Below are positions 38,535 through 47,613 of a stretch of DNA of 64,000 bases, one piece after another (positions within the stretch are counted from its first letter, which is position 1; each line of letters opens with the position of its first letter). A model generated the notes under the pieces. The model saw only the letters and a program-made list of their open reading frames with translations. It was not told the origin of the DNA and made no database searches. A program made the translations under genes and the position numbers. The DNA comes from Alphaproteobacteria bacterium (GTDB lineage: Bacteria; Pseudomonadota; Alphaproteobacteria; UBA6615). Where the stretch lies: positions 19,104 through 83,103 of the forward strand of contig JAJFIX010000040.1 of the NCBI GenBank assembly GCA_021774575.1, given 5' to 3'.

Positions 38535-40163
38535 TTACTCCGACCCGTTTTGCTGAAGCGTTGCAAGTTCGGCGCTAATCCTCTGAATGACACCGGCCCA
38601 ATCATCGGGACTATCTTGGCGAAATAATCGCATCGTCGGATACCACGGGCTGTCAATTCGATCCATCAACCAGCGCCAATCACTTACGGCCGACAACATG
38701 GTCCAGATGGGGCAACCCATCCCCCCGACCAAATGACATACGGACGTATCTGTGGAAATCACCAGATCAAGGTGCGAAATCGCCAAAGCAGTGTCGGAAT
38801 AATCCCTAAAGTTTGTCGAAAGATCGACAATCTCACTGCCAAAAATGGACGTTGCCATTCCAGTATGACCCACCTGAAGACTATCCACCTGAAGACTATA
38901 TAGTGAAATTCCTGAGATATCTTTTAGAGGCAGTAAGTTTCTGGGGTCCATCGACCGTTTATAATCTTCCGTATATGACGGGTTTCCGGCCCAAACAATC
39001 CCAACACGAAACCCCTTATCGGCAGATATCGTTTTTGCCCATTCCTCATCTTCGGTCCGACCCGCTTTAAAGTAAGGTATTTGGGCAGGAATTGTTTTGA
39101 GTGACGTCCCCAATATTCGCGGCAAATCCATTAAAGTAGCATGAAAATCAAATTTTTCAGGTGTAATCCCTGAACGAATAATGGTAACCGGCCAATCGAG
39201 CCTTGAAACAAGCCGTTCCAGCGATTTTGGCACTTCGAGAAATACCTCTGCCGCAATTTCGGCCACCATCGGCACAAATCTTAGAAATTGCAGGGTGTCG
39301 CCTATTCCTTGTTCGGGATAAACGAGCAAGGATTTCCCTGTTAAATCTTCTCCCGACCAAATCGGGTTATGGTAACTAACACGCCGGCTAGGCGAATAAT
39401 CAAGGCGCCAGCGCCAATCATATTCGCGCCATCCCTCGTCAAAATCTCCGACGGAAAGCAACGCTTGGCCCCTTGCGTAATGCGCTCTGGCAAATTCACT
39501 ATCAAGGGACAGTGCTTGATCGAATTCAGATAATGCTTCCTCATACCTGCTTTGCGCCTTAAATGCGTACCCAAGATCGACATGAATTTCCGCACTATCC
39601 GGCCACCGTAGGAGCACGCTCTCAAGTCCTTCAATGGCTTTGTCGGTTTGCCCCATTTTTAGTCGCTGACGCGCCAATTTCATGTGGAATGAAAGCGTCT
39701 CAGGTGCAATTAACAATGCCTCATTAATGACCTCAATCGCCTTTCCATATTCCCCCAATTCATCGAAAACACTGCCGAGGCTCGACAATGCTGAAATATT
39801 GTTTGGCTCAAGCTTTAGGGCAGCTCTTAGGTCCAAAATAGCCTGATCAAACTTGCGTTCGCGACGCAATAAATTTCCCCTGGCCGCAAGCGCCTCGGGA
39901 AATTTTGGCCGCCCCTGCAACGCCCGATCCAAATATTTCGACGAAATATCCAGCTCATTATTTTGAATTGAAATCACACCAAGATTGCATAATGCATCGA
40001 CATGATACGGGTCTATTTTGATCACTCGTTCGTACATCTCTTGCGCCATAGAAATCCGCTTTGCCATATGGTGCGCAAGACCTGTGGCGAATAAATCCTG
40101 CCCCGAAACCGGCGCTCTCCCCCGCGCCTTTTTCTTTTCCGCTCGCCGTTCTTTTCTACCCAT
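38535..40163 (-). CDS. TPR-repeat protein with GT9/heptosyltransferase-like C-terminal region
   Basis: Start at MGRKERRAEKKKARGR; multiple TPRs; 'LVYPEQGIGDTLQFLRFVPMVAE..FRVGIVWAGNPSYTEDYKRSM..SHLDLVISTDTSVCHLVGGMGCPIWTML'. Confidence 0.85.
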   Translation of the reverse strand: MGRKERRAEKKKARGRAPVSGQDLFATGLAHHMAKRISMAQEMYERVIKIDPYHVDALCNLGVISIQNNELDISSKYLDRALQGRPKFPEALAARGNLLRRERKFDQAILDLRAALKLEPNNISALSSLGSVFDELGEYGKAIEVINEALLIAPETLSFHMKLARQRLKMGQTDKAIEGLESVLLRWPDSAEIHVDLGYAFKAQSRYEEALSEFDQALSLDSEFARAHYARGQALLSVGDFDEGWREYDWRWRLDYSPSRRVSYHNPIWSGEDLTGKSLLVYPEQGIGDTLQFLRFVPMVAEIAAEVFLEVPKSLERLVSRLDWPVTIIRSGITPEKFDFHATLMDLPRILGTSLKTIPAQIPYFKAGRTEDEEWAKTISADKGFRVGIVWAGNPSYTEDYKRSMDPRNLLPLKDISGISLYSLQVDSLQVGHTGMATSIFGSEIVDLSTNFRDYSDTALAISHLDLVISTDTSVCHLVGGMGCPIWTMLSAVSDWRWLMDRIDSPWYPTMRLFRQDSPDDWAGVIQRISAELATLQQNGSE

Positions 40164-40329
40164 AGCTGAAAAGCCCACCACAAAATCGTTGAATTGATTC
40201 GGTTGATACGCGTGGTACGTCCAGCAACAGAAATAACCTGCCCCCGGAAAACCGAGACTCTGGGCCGGAGGTCTCTCCCCGGAGGTCTCTCCACTGTATA
40301 ATGCATTGTTATTAAACAATAAAATAAGA

Positions 40330-40404
40330 TGGCTGGGGCGGCAGGGATCGAACCTGCGCATGACGGGATCAAAACCCGTTGCCTTACCACTTGGCTACGC
40401 CCCA
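40330..40404 (-). tRNA. tRNA-Gln (TTG)
   Basis: Reverse complement tggggcgtagccaagtggtaaggcaacgggttttgatcccgtcatgcgcaggttcgatccctgccgccccagcca, anticodon TTG, encoded CCA. Confidence 0.96.
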
Positions 40405-40565
40405 ATTTAGCGCAGAAATAACAGCGCCTAAACTGGCCGGGACCATACTGGCCGTTGGCGCGCTTGGCAACAGCTGGCGATTTTTCTTTCGAAATTTGGC
40501 CATTTGGCCCTATAGTGGCCTCGTTAACCTGGCAAAAACTGGCATTTTAGTGAGAATTCGGCGAT

Positions 40566-42038
40566 ATGGCCGACAAAATTGAGAGGCGGCCCCCCGCCTC
40601 AATCAGTGATGATGCGTCCGGCATGCAAGAACTGCCGCGCCCGCCCGTGTCCAATCCGGTGGCCGCGTTGGCGGAGCTGGTGGCGCGCATTGACGCGGGC
40701 GAGACGTCCCTAGCGGCCGAAGCCGATACGCTTCGCGGGCTGCTGGTTGCGGTTGCCCATGCGCGTAGCTCCAGTGGCAGATCCAGTGGCAGATCCAGTG
40801 GCGCGGTGATTGTTGGCAGCCCAAGCAAGCCACCGAAAACGGTCCCGACGGATCTCCCCCAGGACACCTCTCAGGACTCCCCTCAGAACTCTAGAGACGA
40901 TATATTCGGCCGCATTGCGGCCGGTCGGTCGGACATTTTAAAACTTCGCAATTCAGCCCGCCTTGGCACTGATGCCGGTAGCGAGGCGCGGACAGGTTAC
41001 GACGCGCAAAGGCAATCTAGAACCACCAACAGGGATGAATGGCTGAAGCAGGCGACGTTGAGCGTCGGCTTGGTGGCGATCATAGCGGCGATCCCCGCTG
41101 GTCTGGCCTTATTGCAGCTCACCATGACAGACACCGGGTCAACCACCGTCACCCGGCAATTGGCGTTGGCCAGCCCGACTGCTGATCGCACCCCGATATC
41201 GACGAGCCCCTCCACAGGATCAGAGACAGGGTCACAGGTTGGATCTCAGGCAAGATCACCGGCTGAACCAATTTCATCGGTGGTCGCGTCTACGCCCGAG
41301 GCAGAAAAGACGCTCCAGGCATCGACCCCAGGCTTTCCCGAAATTGTTGCCCTGCCTGCCGTCCCAGGGGTTGCTCCGGGTGCTAACCCCGGCGCCACCA
41401 CACCCCCCGAAACAAACTCCAGCAGCCAAGCTGCTGCCCTCCAACCCGCTGCACCGGCGCCGGTACAGGCGGACCTAGACGACGAAATGGCCGAGCTCGC
41501 GACCCGAGCCCAAGCTGGCGATCTGCGGGCCCAATATGATTTTGGACTGCATTATCTGCGCGGTGACCGGGTTGATGAAAGCCAAGAGCAGGCCGCGGCC
41601 TGGCTGGCTCAGGCGGCGAATGGCGGGCTGGCAGCGGCCCAGTATAATCTTGCGGTGCTCTATAATCAGGGCCAAGGCGTGCCCCAAGATCACGCCACAG
41701 CCCTGGAATGGTTCGAGCAGGCCGCCGATCAAGGCCATCCCAAGGCACAATATGCGCTGGGCGTCGCCCGGTCCCAGGGCCAGACCCTGCCCCAAGATCA
41801 TCTACGGGCCGCTGAATGGTTTGCCATGGCCGCCGATCAAGGGCTGGGTGAGGCCATGTATGCCCTCGCCCTCTATGCCGAACAGGGGCTTGGCCAGGCG
41901 GTCGATCTCGAAACGGCCCTTTCCTGGTACCGTCTCGCCGACGAATATGGGGTCGCCGATGCCGGGCCAATTGCCGAAGAAATCGCCCAGCATCTCGATG
42001 CATTAGGCCGGCAATCGGAAATTGCCCGCGGCCGTTAG
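40566..42038 (+). CDS. SEL1-like repeat protein
   Basis: TM helix ~165-185 aa; SEL1 repeats 'AQYNLAVLYNQGQGVPQDHATALEWFEQAADQGHPKAQYALGVARSQGQTLPQD'. Confidence 0.88.
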   Translation: MADKIERRPPASISDDASGMQELPRPPVSNPVAALAELVARIDAGETSLAAEADTLRGLLVAVAHARSSSGRSSGRSSGAVIVGSPSKPPKTVPTDLPQDTSQDSPQNSRDDIFGRIAAGRSDILKLRNSARLGTDAGSEARTGYDAQRQSRTTNRDEWLKQATLSVGLVAIIAAIPAGLALLQLTMTDTGSTTVTRQLALASPTADRTPISTSPSTGSETGSQVGSQARSPAEPISSVVASTPEAEKTLQASTPGFPEIVALPAVPGVAPGANPGATTPPETNSSSQAAALQPAAPAPVQADLDDEMAELATRAQAGDLRAQYDFGLHYLRGDRVDESQEQAAAWLAQAANGGLAAAQYNLAVLYNQGQGVPQDHATALEWFEQAADQGHPKAQYALGVARSQGQTLPQDHLRAAEWFAMAADQGLGEAMYALALYAEQGLGQAVDLETALSWYRLADEYGVADAGPIAEEIAQHLDALGRQSEIARGR

Positions 42039-42059
42039 CGGCCGCAAACAAAGAGGCCG

Positions 42060-45000
42060 CTAGCGGCCCATTGTTTCGCTGATCTTTTCGACCAATTCGG
42101 CTATTCGATATGGTTTGCGGATCAATATCGCGTCCGCAGCCACCCGCCCTCTATCGACGACGTCGCTTTCGGCATAGCCGGTGGCGAAGATGATCTTAAT
42201 GCCCGGCTGTATTTTTTTGGCCTCGTCGGCAATATCGATGCCGCTCAGCCCATCGGGCAAGACGATATCGGTAAAGAGCAAATCAAATCTCCGTTGGTCT
42301 TTCAACTGGCCGCCCTCTAGTAAGCTGAGGGCCTCGGTGCCGGTTGCCGCCTCATGCACCTCATAGCCCTGGTCACGCAGGACACTGACCGGTATTTCGC
42401 GCAGCTCTTCGTTATCTTCGACCACCAGGATCCTCTCGGGCCTACTGTTGGCCCCATCACCAGATCCATTGCTGTCCTTTGATCGTTGTTTTTTTGCTGT
42501 CGGTGTCAGGTCGAGGTTTTCTGATCGGGGCAGATAGAGAGTAAAGGTCGAGCCCTTGCCGATCTCGCTATCGATGGTGATATGGCCTTTCGATTGTTTA
42601 ACGAAACCATAGACCATGGACAGGCCTAGTCCGCTGCCCGCGCCGACATCTTTGGTGGTGAAAAACGGTTCGAATATTTTTGCCACCACCGTCGGCGCCA
42701 TTCCGGTACCGGTGTCGGTGACGCTGATCTTTACATAGTCCCCTTGGGTAAATTTTTCATCTGCCTCGCCAAAATCAGCCTCCAACCCGGCGTCCAAAAC
42801 CGTATTGCCCGCAGTGATAGCCAGCACCCCGCCCCCGGGCATCGCGTGGCGCGCATTGACCGCCATATTGACCAGCGCATGTTCGAGCTGCGATGAATCG
42901 ACCAGGGCAAGCCAAAGATCGGCCGCGGGGTCGATCCGCAAATTGACCGTCTCGCCGAGAGAGCGGCGCAGCATATCTTCTAAACCAAACAGCAAATCAT
43001 CAATTTTCGTGGCACCGGGCACCAAGGTTTGTTTGCGCGAAAAGGCGAGCATCCGCTCGGTCAAGGTCGCACCCCGCTCAACGGCGCGGATGATCGCTGC
43101 AATATTGCGCCGAGATTTTTCGTCGTCGCCGACTTTATCCTGCAAAATCTCGGCATTGCCGATCATCACGCTTAAAAGATTGTTGAAGTCGTGGGCGATG
43201 CCGCTGGTTAACTGGCCAACGACCTCCATTTTCTGTGACTGGCGCAGCTGGCTTTCGCGTTGTTTTTCTTCGGTCACATCATGGCGAAAAACCAATGTTC
43301 CCCCGCCGTCGATTTTGTAGACCGTCACCTGAACGATATGCCCGTTCCTCATTTTTTGTTCGAAGTTAAAATTGCCCTCTTGAAATTTCTTGATCAAATT
43401 TTCGACTTGCAGCTCAACAACATGGGGCGGCAATTCCTCGTTGATCAATTCGATATTTGCGCGAATAAGACTGCCAGCCTTTGTTCCAGGCACCAAAAGA
43501 CCGGCAAATGCTGAAAATTCCGACCGCAACACCGAATTGCATAAAACCAGCCGGTCATCCCTGTCATAAAGCACCACACCGTCGGCGATGCTTTCGATCG
43601 TATCGGCGAGCAACTGGGCGCTGATCTTTTTCTCCGTAATATCTTCCTTGACTGCAACGAATTTTTCCACTGAACCATCGGCGCCTTTGATCGCCGAAAT
43701 TAAAGCCGATTCCCAGTAAAGGGTTCCGTCTTTGCGCTTGTTTTGAAATTCGCCGCGCCATTCTTGGCCCGACAAAATGGTTTTCCAAAGATCCTCATAT
43801 TCGTCTTTGGATTTATTGCCCGATTGCAGAAACCGTGGGTTCCGACCGATAGTTTCGGCCGCCAAATATCCAGTCATCGTCTCGAATTTTGGATTTACAT
43901 ATTCGATATTTCCGTCGGTATCGGCAATCATCACGGCAGCCGGGTTATGTTCGACGGCGCGCGATAATATCCGTGATTTCGCTGCGGCCTGTTTGCCCGC
44001 GGTGATATCGACAACACTGACCGGTATGCTGGCAAATCCGTCCTCGGTCTCGGGGATCTTAAAAGAAATGATGGCGGCAAAGTCTCTTCCATCGAGATCC
44101 CGGAAATCTACTTCCGACCGGAAATACGTCTCTTGATCCCAATTTGCACATAATTGGTCGGTGAAGATTTCATAGAAATTCGGCCCGATTAAGTCGTTGA
44201 TCCGGGAAATAAATTCATCTTTATCGGTGACCCGGAATAGCTTCAACGTTGCGGCGTTAACCTGAAGAATTTTGATCGAGGTCGCCATATCTAGGGCCGC
44301 GCCCTCGGTCACGCTGAGGTATCGCCGCAGATCACGGACGCCCTTGGCCCGCAGCGCCTCGAACGCGCGATAGATTTCCGACATGTCTTGGTTCCAAATA
44401 GAGATCTCTGAATTTTCAAAGAGCCGCCGGTAATTCGCCTCGCTCATTTCTAGCGCGTGACGACTTTCATCCCTGGCGGTCACGCTTTCGCTAATGTTTT
44501 TGATCAGCCGGTTGCCGGTTTCCACCACCCGGCGCAGCTCGTTATCGGGATAGTTGGCTGGATCGGGTCGAAATCCTGTACCGGGATTACCCGGATCAAT
44601 CCGGGAAAAATCGTCGGCCATGCGCATCAATGGAGTGGCCAGCATCCGACGCGAAAGCAACAGCAGGGCGAGGGTCAGCAAAATTGCGGTGACCAAGGTT
44701 CCCAACATATTGCCCAAGGCGCGCTCGGCAAAAAGCAGAAGACCGTGATCCGGTGACACGGCGACCCGCAACGTGCCAACTTGGCGCCCACTCGCATCGC
44801 CTTCAAACAGATCAATTTTAATTTCCACGAGTTCGGAGGTAATCATGCGAAAAGGCCATGGCGGACGCGAAGTAACTCGTTCTCCTTGGTCGCGCTGACG
44901 CGCGATAATAACATTGCCCAGCTCGTCGGTAATCTCGACAAACATGATGCCGTCGAGATGCATCAGTCCGGACGCGACCTCGCCGCCTAACTGCTCATCG

Positions 45001-45194
45001 TAGGTAAAGGCAGCCTTGGACGCCGCCTGTTCAATTGCGTGCACCATCTCCAGAGCCCCACTATGAAGCTCGCTTTCGACCCGGAGATAATCCCGCCAAA
45101 TTTGGATAAATCCGACCCCGACCCCAACCGCCAAAGCAACGGCAACGACCAGGCGCGTATGACGATGGGAAATCGAGCGAAATGTCGACGCCAT
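42060..45194 (-). CDS. Multi-PAS hybrid sensor histidine kinase with receiver domain
   Basis: 1044 aa; two TM helices, PAS repeats, 'QKMEVVGQLTSGIAHDFNNLLSVMIGN', 'GLGLSMVYGFVKQS', 'RILVVEDNEELREIPVSVL..DLLFTDIVLPDGLSG'. Confidence 0.94.
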   Translation of the reverse strand: MASTFRSISHRHTRLVVAVALAVGVGVGFIQIWRDYLRVESELHSGALEMVHAIEQAASKAAFTYDEQLGGEVASGLMHLDGIMFVEITDELGNVIIARQRDQGERVTSRPPWPFRMITSELVEIKIDLFEGDASGRQVGTLRVAVSPDHGLLLFAERALGNMLGTLVTAILLTLALLLLSRRMLATPLMRMADDFSRIDPGNPGTGFRPDPANYPDNELRRVVETGNRLIKNISESVTARDESRHALEMSEANYRRLFENSEISIWNQDMSEIYRAFEALRAKGVRDLRRYLSVTEGAALDMATSIKILQVNAATLKLFRVTDKDEFISRINDLIGPNFYEIFTDQLCANWDQETYFRSEVDFRDLDGRDFAAIISFKIPETEDGFASIPVSVVDITAGKQAAAKSRILSRAVEHNPAAVMIADTDGNIEYVNPKFETMTGYLAAETIGRNPRFLQSGNKSKDEYEDLWKTILSGQEWRGEFQNKRKDGTLYWESALISAIKGADGSVEKFVAVKEDITEKKISAQLLADTIESIADGVVLYDRDDRLVLCNSVLRSEFSAFAGLLVPGTKAGSLIRANIELINEELPPHVVELQVENLIKKFQEGNFNFEQKMRNGHIVQVTVYKIDGGGTLVFRHDVTEEKQRESQLRQSQKMEVVGQLTSGIAHDFNNLLSVMIGNAEILQDKVGDDEKSRRNIAAIIRAVERGATLTERMLAFSRKQTLVPGATKIDDLLFGLEDMLRRSLGETVNLRIDPAADLWLALVDSSQLEHALVNMAVNARHAMPGGGVLAITAGNTVLDAGLEADFGEADEKFTQGDYVKISVTDTGTGMAPTVVAKIFEPFFTTKDVGAGSGLGLSMVYGFVKQSKGHITIDSEIGKGSTFTLYLPRSENLDLTPTAKKQRSKDSNGSGDGANSRPERILVVEDNEELREIPVSVLRDQGYEVHEAATGTEALSLLEGGQLKDQRRFDLLFTDIVLPDGLSGIDIADEAKKIQPGIKIIFATGYAESDVVDRGRVAADAILIRKPYRIAELVEKISETMGR

Positions 45195-45232
45195 GCTACC
45201 CCCCCGCCTTTTCCGATGGTACCGACACGTAT

Positions 45233-46006
45233 TTAGTCCTCTAGCAAAGGAAACAAGCTCTGCTCGGCGATCCGCCGATAGGTGCCGTCATCCTTCATAT
45301 CCCTCAAGGCGTTTGCCAGCTGAGGGGCCAACTCGGCATGCACCCGATTGACATAGGCAAACATCTCCATCGACCCCAAGGGCGGCTCCAGCATGGTCAC
45401 CGGCACCCCGGTTTCGCGCCCCCACCACAGCCCTTCCCATTGGCTGAACAGAATGAGATCGACCCGCCCGTAATCGAGTAGCGACATTAACTGGCGTGGA
45501 TTATCGGCAATAACGGTCTCTATCTCCACCGGGATATTGGTTTCATAGAATTTCCATCCCCGTAAATAGCCAACCCGATACCCGGTCAGGCTTTCCCAAC
45601 CATTGATTTCAATACCCGGTTCCCCGTCTTCTGACATATTGTTTGGGCTGGAAAAGGCAACAAAGCGATAATCATTAATTTTCTCCCCGACCCGAACCAA
45701 ATTGGGAAAACTCGCCTCGATCCCTGATATCCGCTGCATATCGCCGTCGCTACGCCCGTCATCGGCCTGTTGAATAGCGCGCGCCGGGGGCAACGCCTCA
45801 ACCACGACTTCGAGCCCCAACCGCCCAAAGGCCTCATCAGCAATCAAATTGAGAAATCCACCGCCGTCGTTTTTGGCCAGCGGCTCAGTCGCACCGGTCG
45901 CCATATTAAACGGCTCCGCTGCCGAATTCACCGCCCCAAGTAATCCACAGCATAAGGCCAACACGCCAAACATCGCACCGCGCCGCGCCTTCGAAACCTG
46001 GTTCAT
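45233..46006 (-). CDS. Periplasmic solute-binding (SBP_bac_3-like) protein
   Basis: 'NMATGATEPLAKNDGGGFLNLIADEAFGRLGLEVVVEALPPARAIQQADDGRSDGDMQR' typical of transporter substrate-binding domain family. Confidence 0.8.
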   Translation of the reverse strand: MNQVSKARRGAMFGVLALCCGLLGAVNSAAEPFNMATGATEPLAKNDGGGFLNLIADEAFGRLGLEVVVEALPPARAIQQADDGRSDGDMQRISGIEASFPNLVRVGEKINDYRFVAFSSPNNMSEDGEPGIEINGWESLTGYRVGYLRGWKFYETNIPVEIETVIADNPRQLMSLLDYGRVDLILFSQWEGLWWGRETGVPVTMLEPPLGSMEMFAYVNRVHAELAPQLANALRDMKDDGTYRRIAEQSLFPLLED

Positions 46007-46140
46007 ACCCGCCTCACTTACCCAATCCACCTCAATCCGGTTCAAAAAATACCATTAGATACTATTAGAGTATATTCCATGATACATATCAATTATACAT
46101 ATCCATTACTGGGACATATTACGGGAATATTGAACCTATT

Positions 46141-46931
46141 AAATAAGGGGACACTTTAAATAAGGGGACACTTTACTTAACTATTGCCTTTTACCGCCTG
46201 CCCGCCTATCCTCAACCGATGGCTAGAATGGCACGCGTAGTCGCCCCCGGTCTGCCCCACCACATAACCCAACGGGGCAACCGGCGGCAGGAAACTTTCT
46301 TTTCCGCCGATGATTATCGGCTCTATAAAAATTTGATGGCCGAATGGTGCCAGCGATGTGGCGTGGAAATTTGGGCCTATTGCCTGATGCCCAATCACGT
46401 CCACATGATCGCCGTGCCCGAACATGAAGACAGTCTGAGCCGGGCAATCGGAGAAGCTCACCGACGCTATACCGTCGCCATAAATAGCCGCGAGGACTGG
46501 CGCGGGTTTCTCTGGCAAGGACGATTTGCCTCGGCGGTCATGGACGAGCAATATCTGCTGACTGCGGCGCGCTATGTCGAACTGAACCCTGTTCGCGCCC
46601 GCCTGCGCCGCCGCCCCGAGACCCACCCCTGGTCGAGCGCCCGAGCCCACCTAGCCGGCACCGACGATGAACTGGTCCGCGTTTCGCCTTTGCTCGACCT
46701 GGTGCCGAACTGGGCCGCCTTCCTAGCCGGCGGCTTGGATGAAGAAGCCGCCGAGACCCTGCGCGCCGTCGAACGAACCGGGCGACCACTGGGGAGCAAG
46801 GCATTTATCGGCAAGCTAGAGCGACGCCTCAATCGCCCCCTGGCAAAACGCCGGCCAGGGCCGAAGGCGCAGGTGCCGAAGGCAAGGACGCTAAAAGGAA
46901 AAATGAGAAAATAGATAAGTAACGTGTCCCC
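46141..46931 (+). mobile_element. RAYT element with imperfect terminal inverted sequences
   Basis: Left ggggacactttacttaactattg (46166-46188) and right, as reverse complement, ggggacacgttacttatctattt (46909-46931) flank a Y1 transposase gene. Confidence 0.75.
46219..46914 (+). CDS. REP-associated tyrosine transposase (RAYT, Y1_Tnp/IS200-like)
   Basis: 'ARVVAPGLPHHITQRGNRRQETFFSADDYRLYKNLMAEWCQRCGVEIWAYCLMPNHVHMIAVP..RYVELNPVRARL'. Confidence 0.95.
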   Translation: MARMARVVAPGLPHHITQRGNRRQETFFSADDYRLYKNLMAEWCQRCGVEIWAYCLMPNHVHMIAVPEHEDSLSRAIGEAHRRYTVAINSREDWRGFLWQGRFASAVMDEQYLLTAARYVELNPVRARLRRRPETHPWSSARAHLAGTDDELVRVSPLLDLVPNWAAFLAGGLDEEAAETLRAVERTGRPLGSKAFIGKLERRLNRPLAKRRPGPKAQVPKARTLKGKMRK

Positions 46932-46935
46932 GAAA

Positions 46936-47577
46936 CTAGCAGGTGGCGAGGACGGATTGGATGGCGGTGACTTCGGCGGGGTCGACGGTCAGGGACCAGT
47001 GGAATTTTATGGCGATCCAGGCGGCGATATAGGCGCAGCGGAATTCCTCGCGGGGGAGATAGTCGCTGGGGTCTCGGTCATTTTTTACGGTTTGGTTTTC
47101 GTGGTCGTCGACGACGATTAGGTGGAACGGGTCTTCTAGGAAATTGGCGTATCTTTTTTTCTTTGCATCATCCCAATCCCAGCCGCCGGACTGGTGGGCC
47201 TCGTTGAGCGCGACGACGTGATCGACATCGACATCCGATGAACGGGTGAATGTTTCGCCGGTATAGGGGCCATACCATAACCCGGTAACCACCCGGCAGC
47301 GGCCTCGGCTGGCCGGCACCGTCACGACCGGTATGAAGGATTCGTCGGCCAGCGCCTGGTCGCGCACGTTAAAGCAGCCGCCGCCGACACCCCGCCCCCA
47401 ATTGGGCAAGTAGTCATCGCGTTTGTAGCCTTCTGGATGCTCGGGGGCGACGGTGAGGTTCATCTGCACTCCACCGATGTCGAAGGTGACCGCCTCGGCC
47501 ACCGCAGTCGTACCTGTTGCCAGGCTAAATGCGGCCAAAACCAAAGCATAAATCGACACGCGAAACGTTAAATTCAT
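46936..47577 (-). CDS. Exported HNH endonuclease family (DUF1524/GmrSD C-terminal-like) protein
   Basis: Signal peptide; 'SSDVDVDHVVALNEAHQSGGWDWDDAKKKRYANFLEDPFHLIVVDDHENQTVKNDRDPSDYLP'. Confidence 0.85.
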   Translation of the reverse strand: MNLTFRVSIYALVLAAFSLATGTTAVAEAVTFDIGGVQMNLTVAPEHPEGYKRDDYLPNWGRGVGGGCFNVRDQALADESFIPVVTVPASRGRCRVVTGLWYGPYTGETFTRSSDVDVDHVVALNEAHQSGGWDWDDAKKKRYANFLEDPFHLIVVDDHENQTVKNDRDPSDYLPREEFRCAYIAAWIAIKFHWSLTVDPAEVTAIQSVLATC

Positions 47578-47613
47578 CGTTCGACCCTCCTCTATGGTGG
47601 GTCTAATATACTA

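Noticed and set aside
37550-38656. 368-aa minus-strand ORF
   Set aside because: Antisense to the HD-like protein gene; composition typical of a shadow ORF.
40164-40361. N-terminal 66 aa of the supplied 608-aa ORF (MRRFDPCRPSHL..)
   Set aside because: This part overlaps the tRNA-Gln gene and intergenic DNA; the protein more plausibly starts at MGRKERRAEKKK (40163).
46098-46130. cattactgggacatattacgggaatattg resembling the RAYT boundary motif
   Set aside because: Only partial match to ggggacacattac and no matching arm; too weak to call another REP copy.
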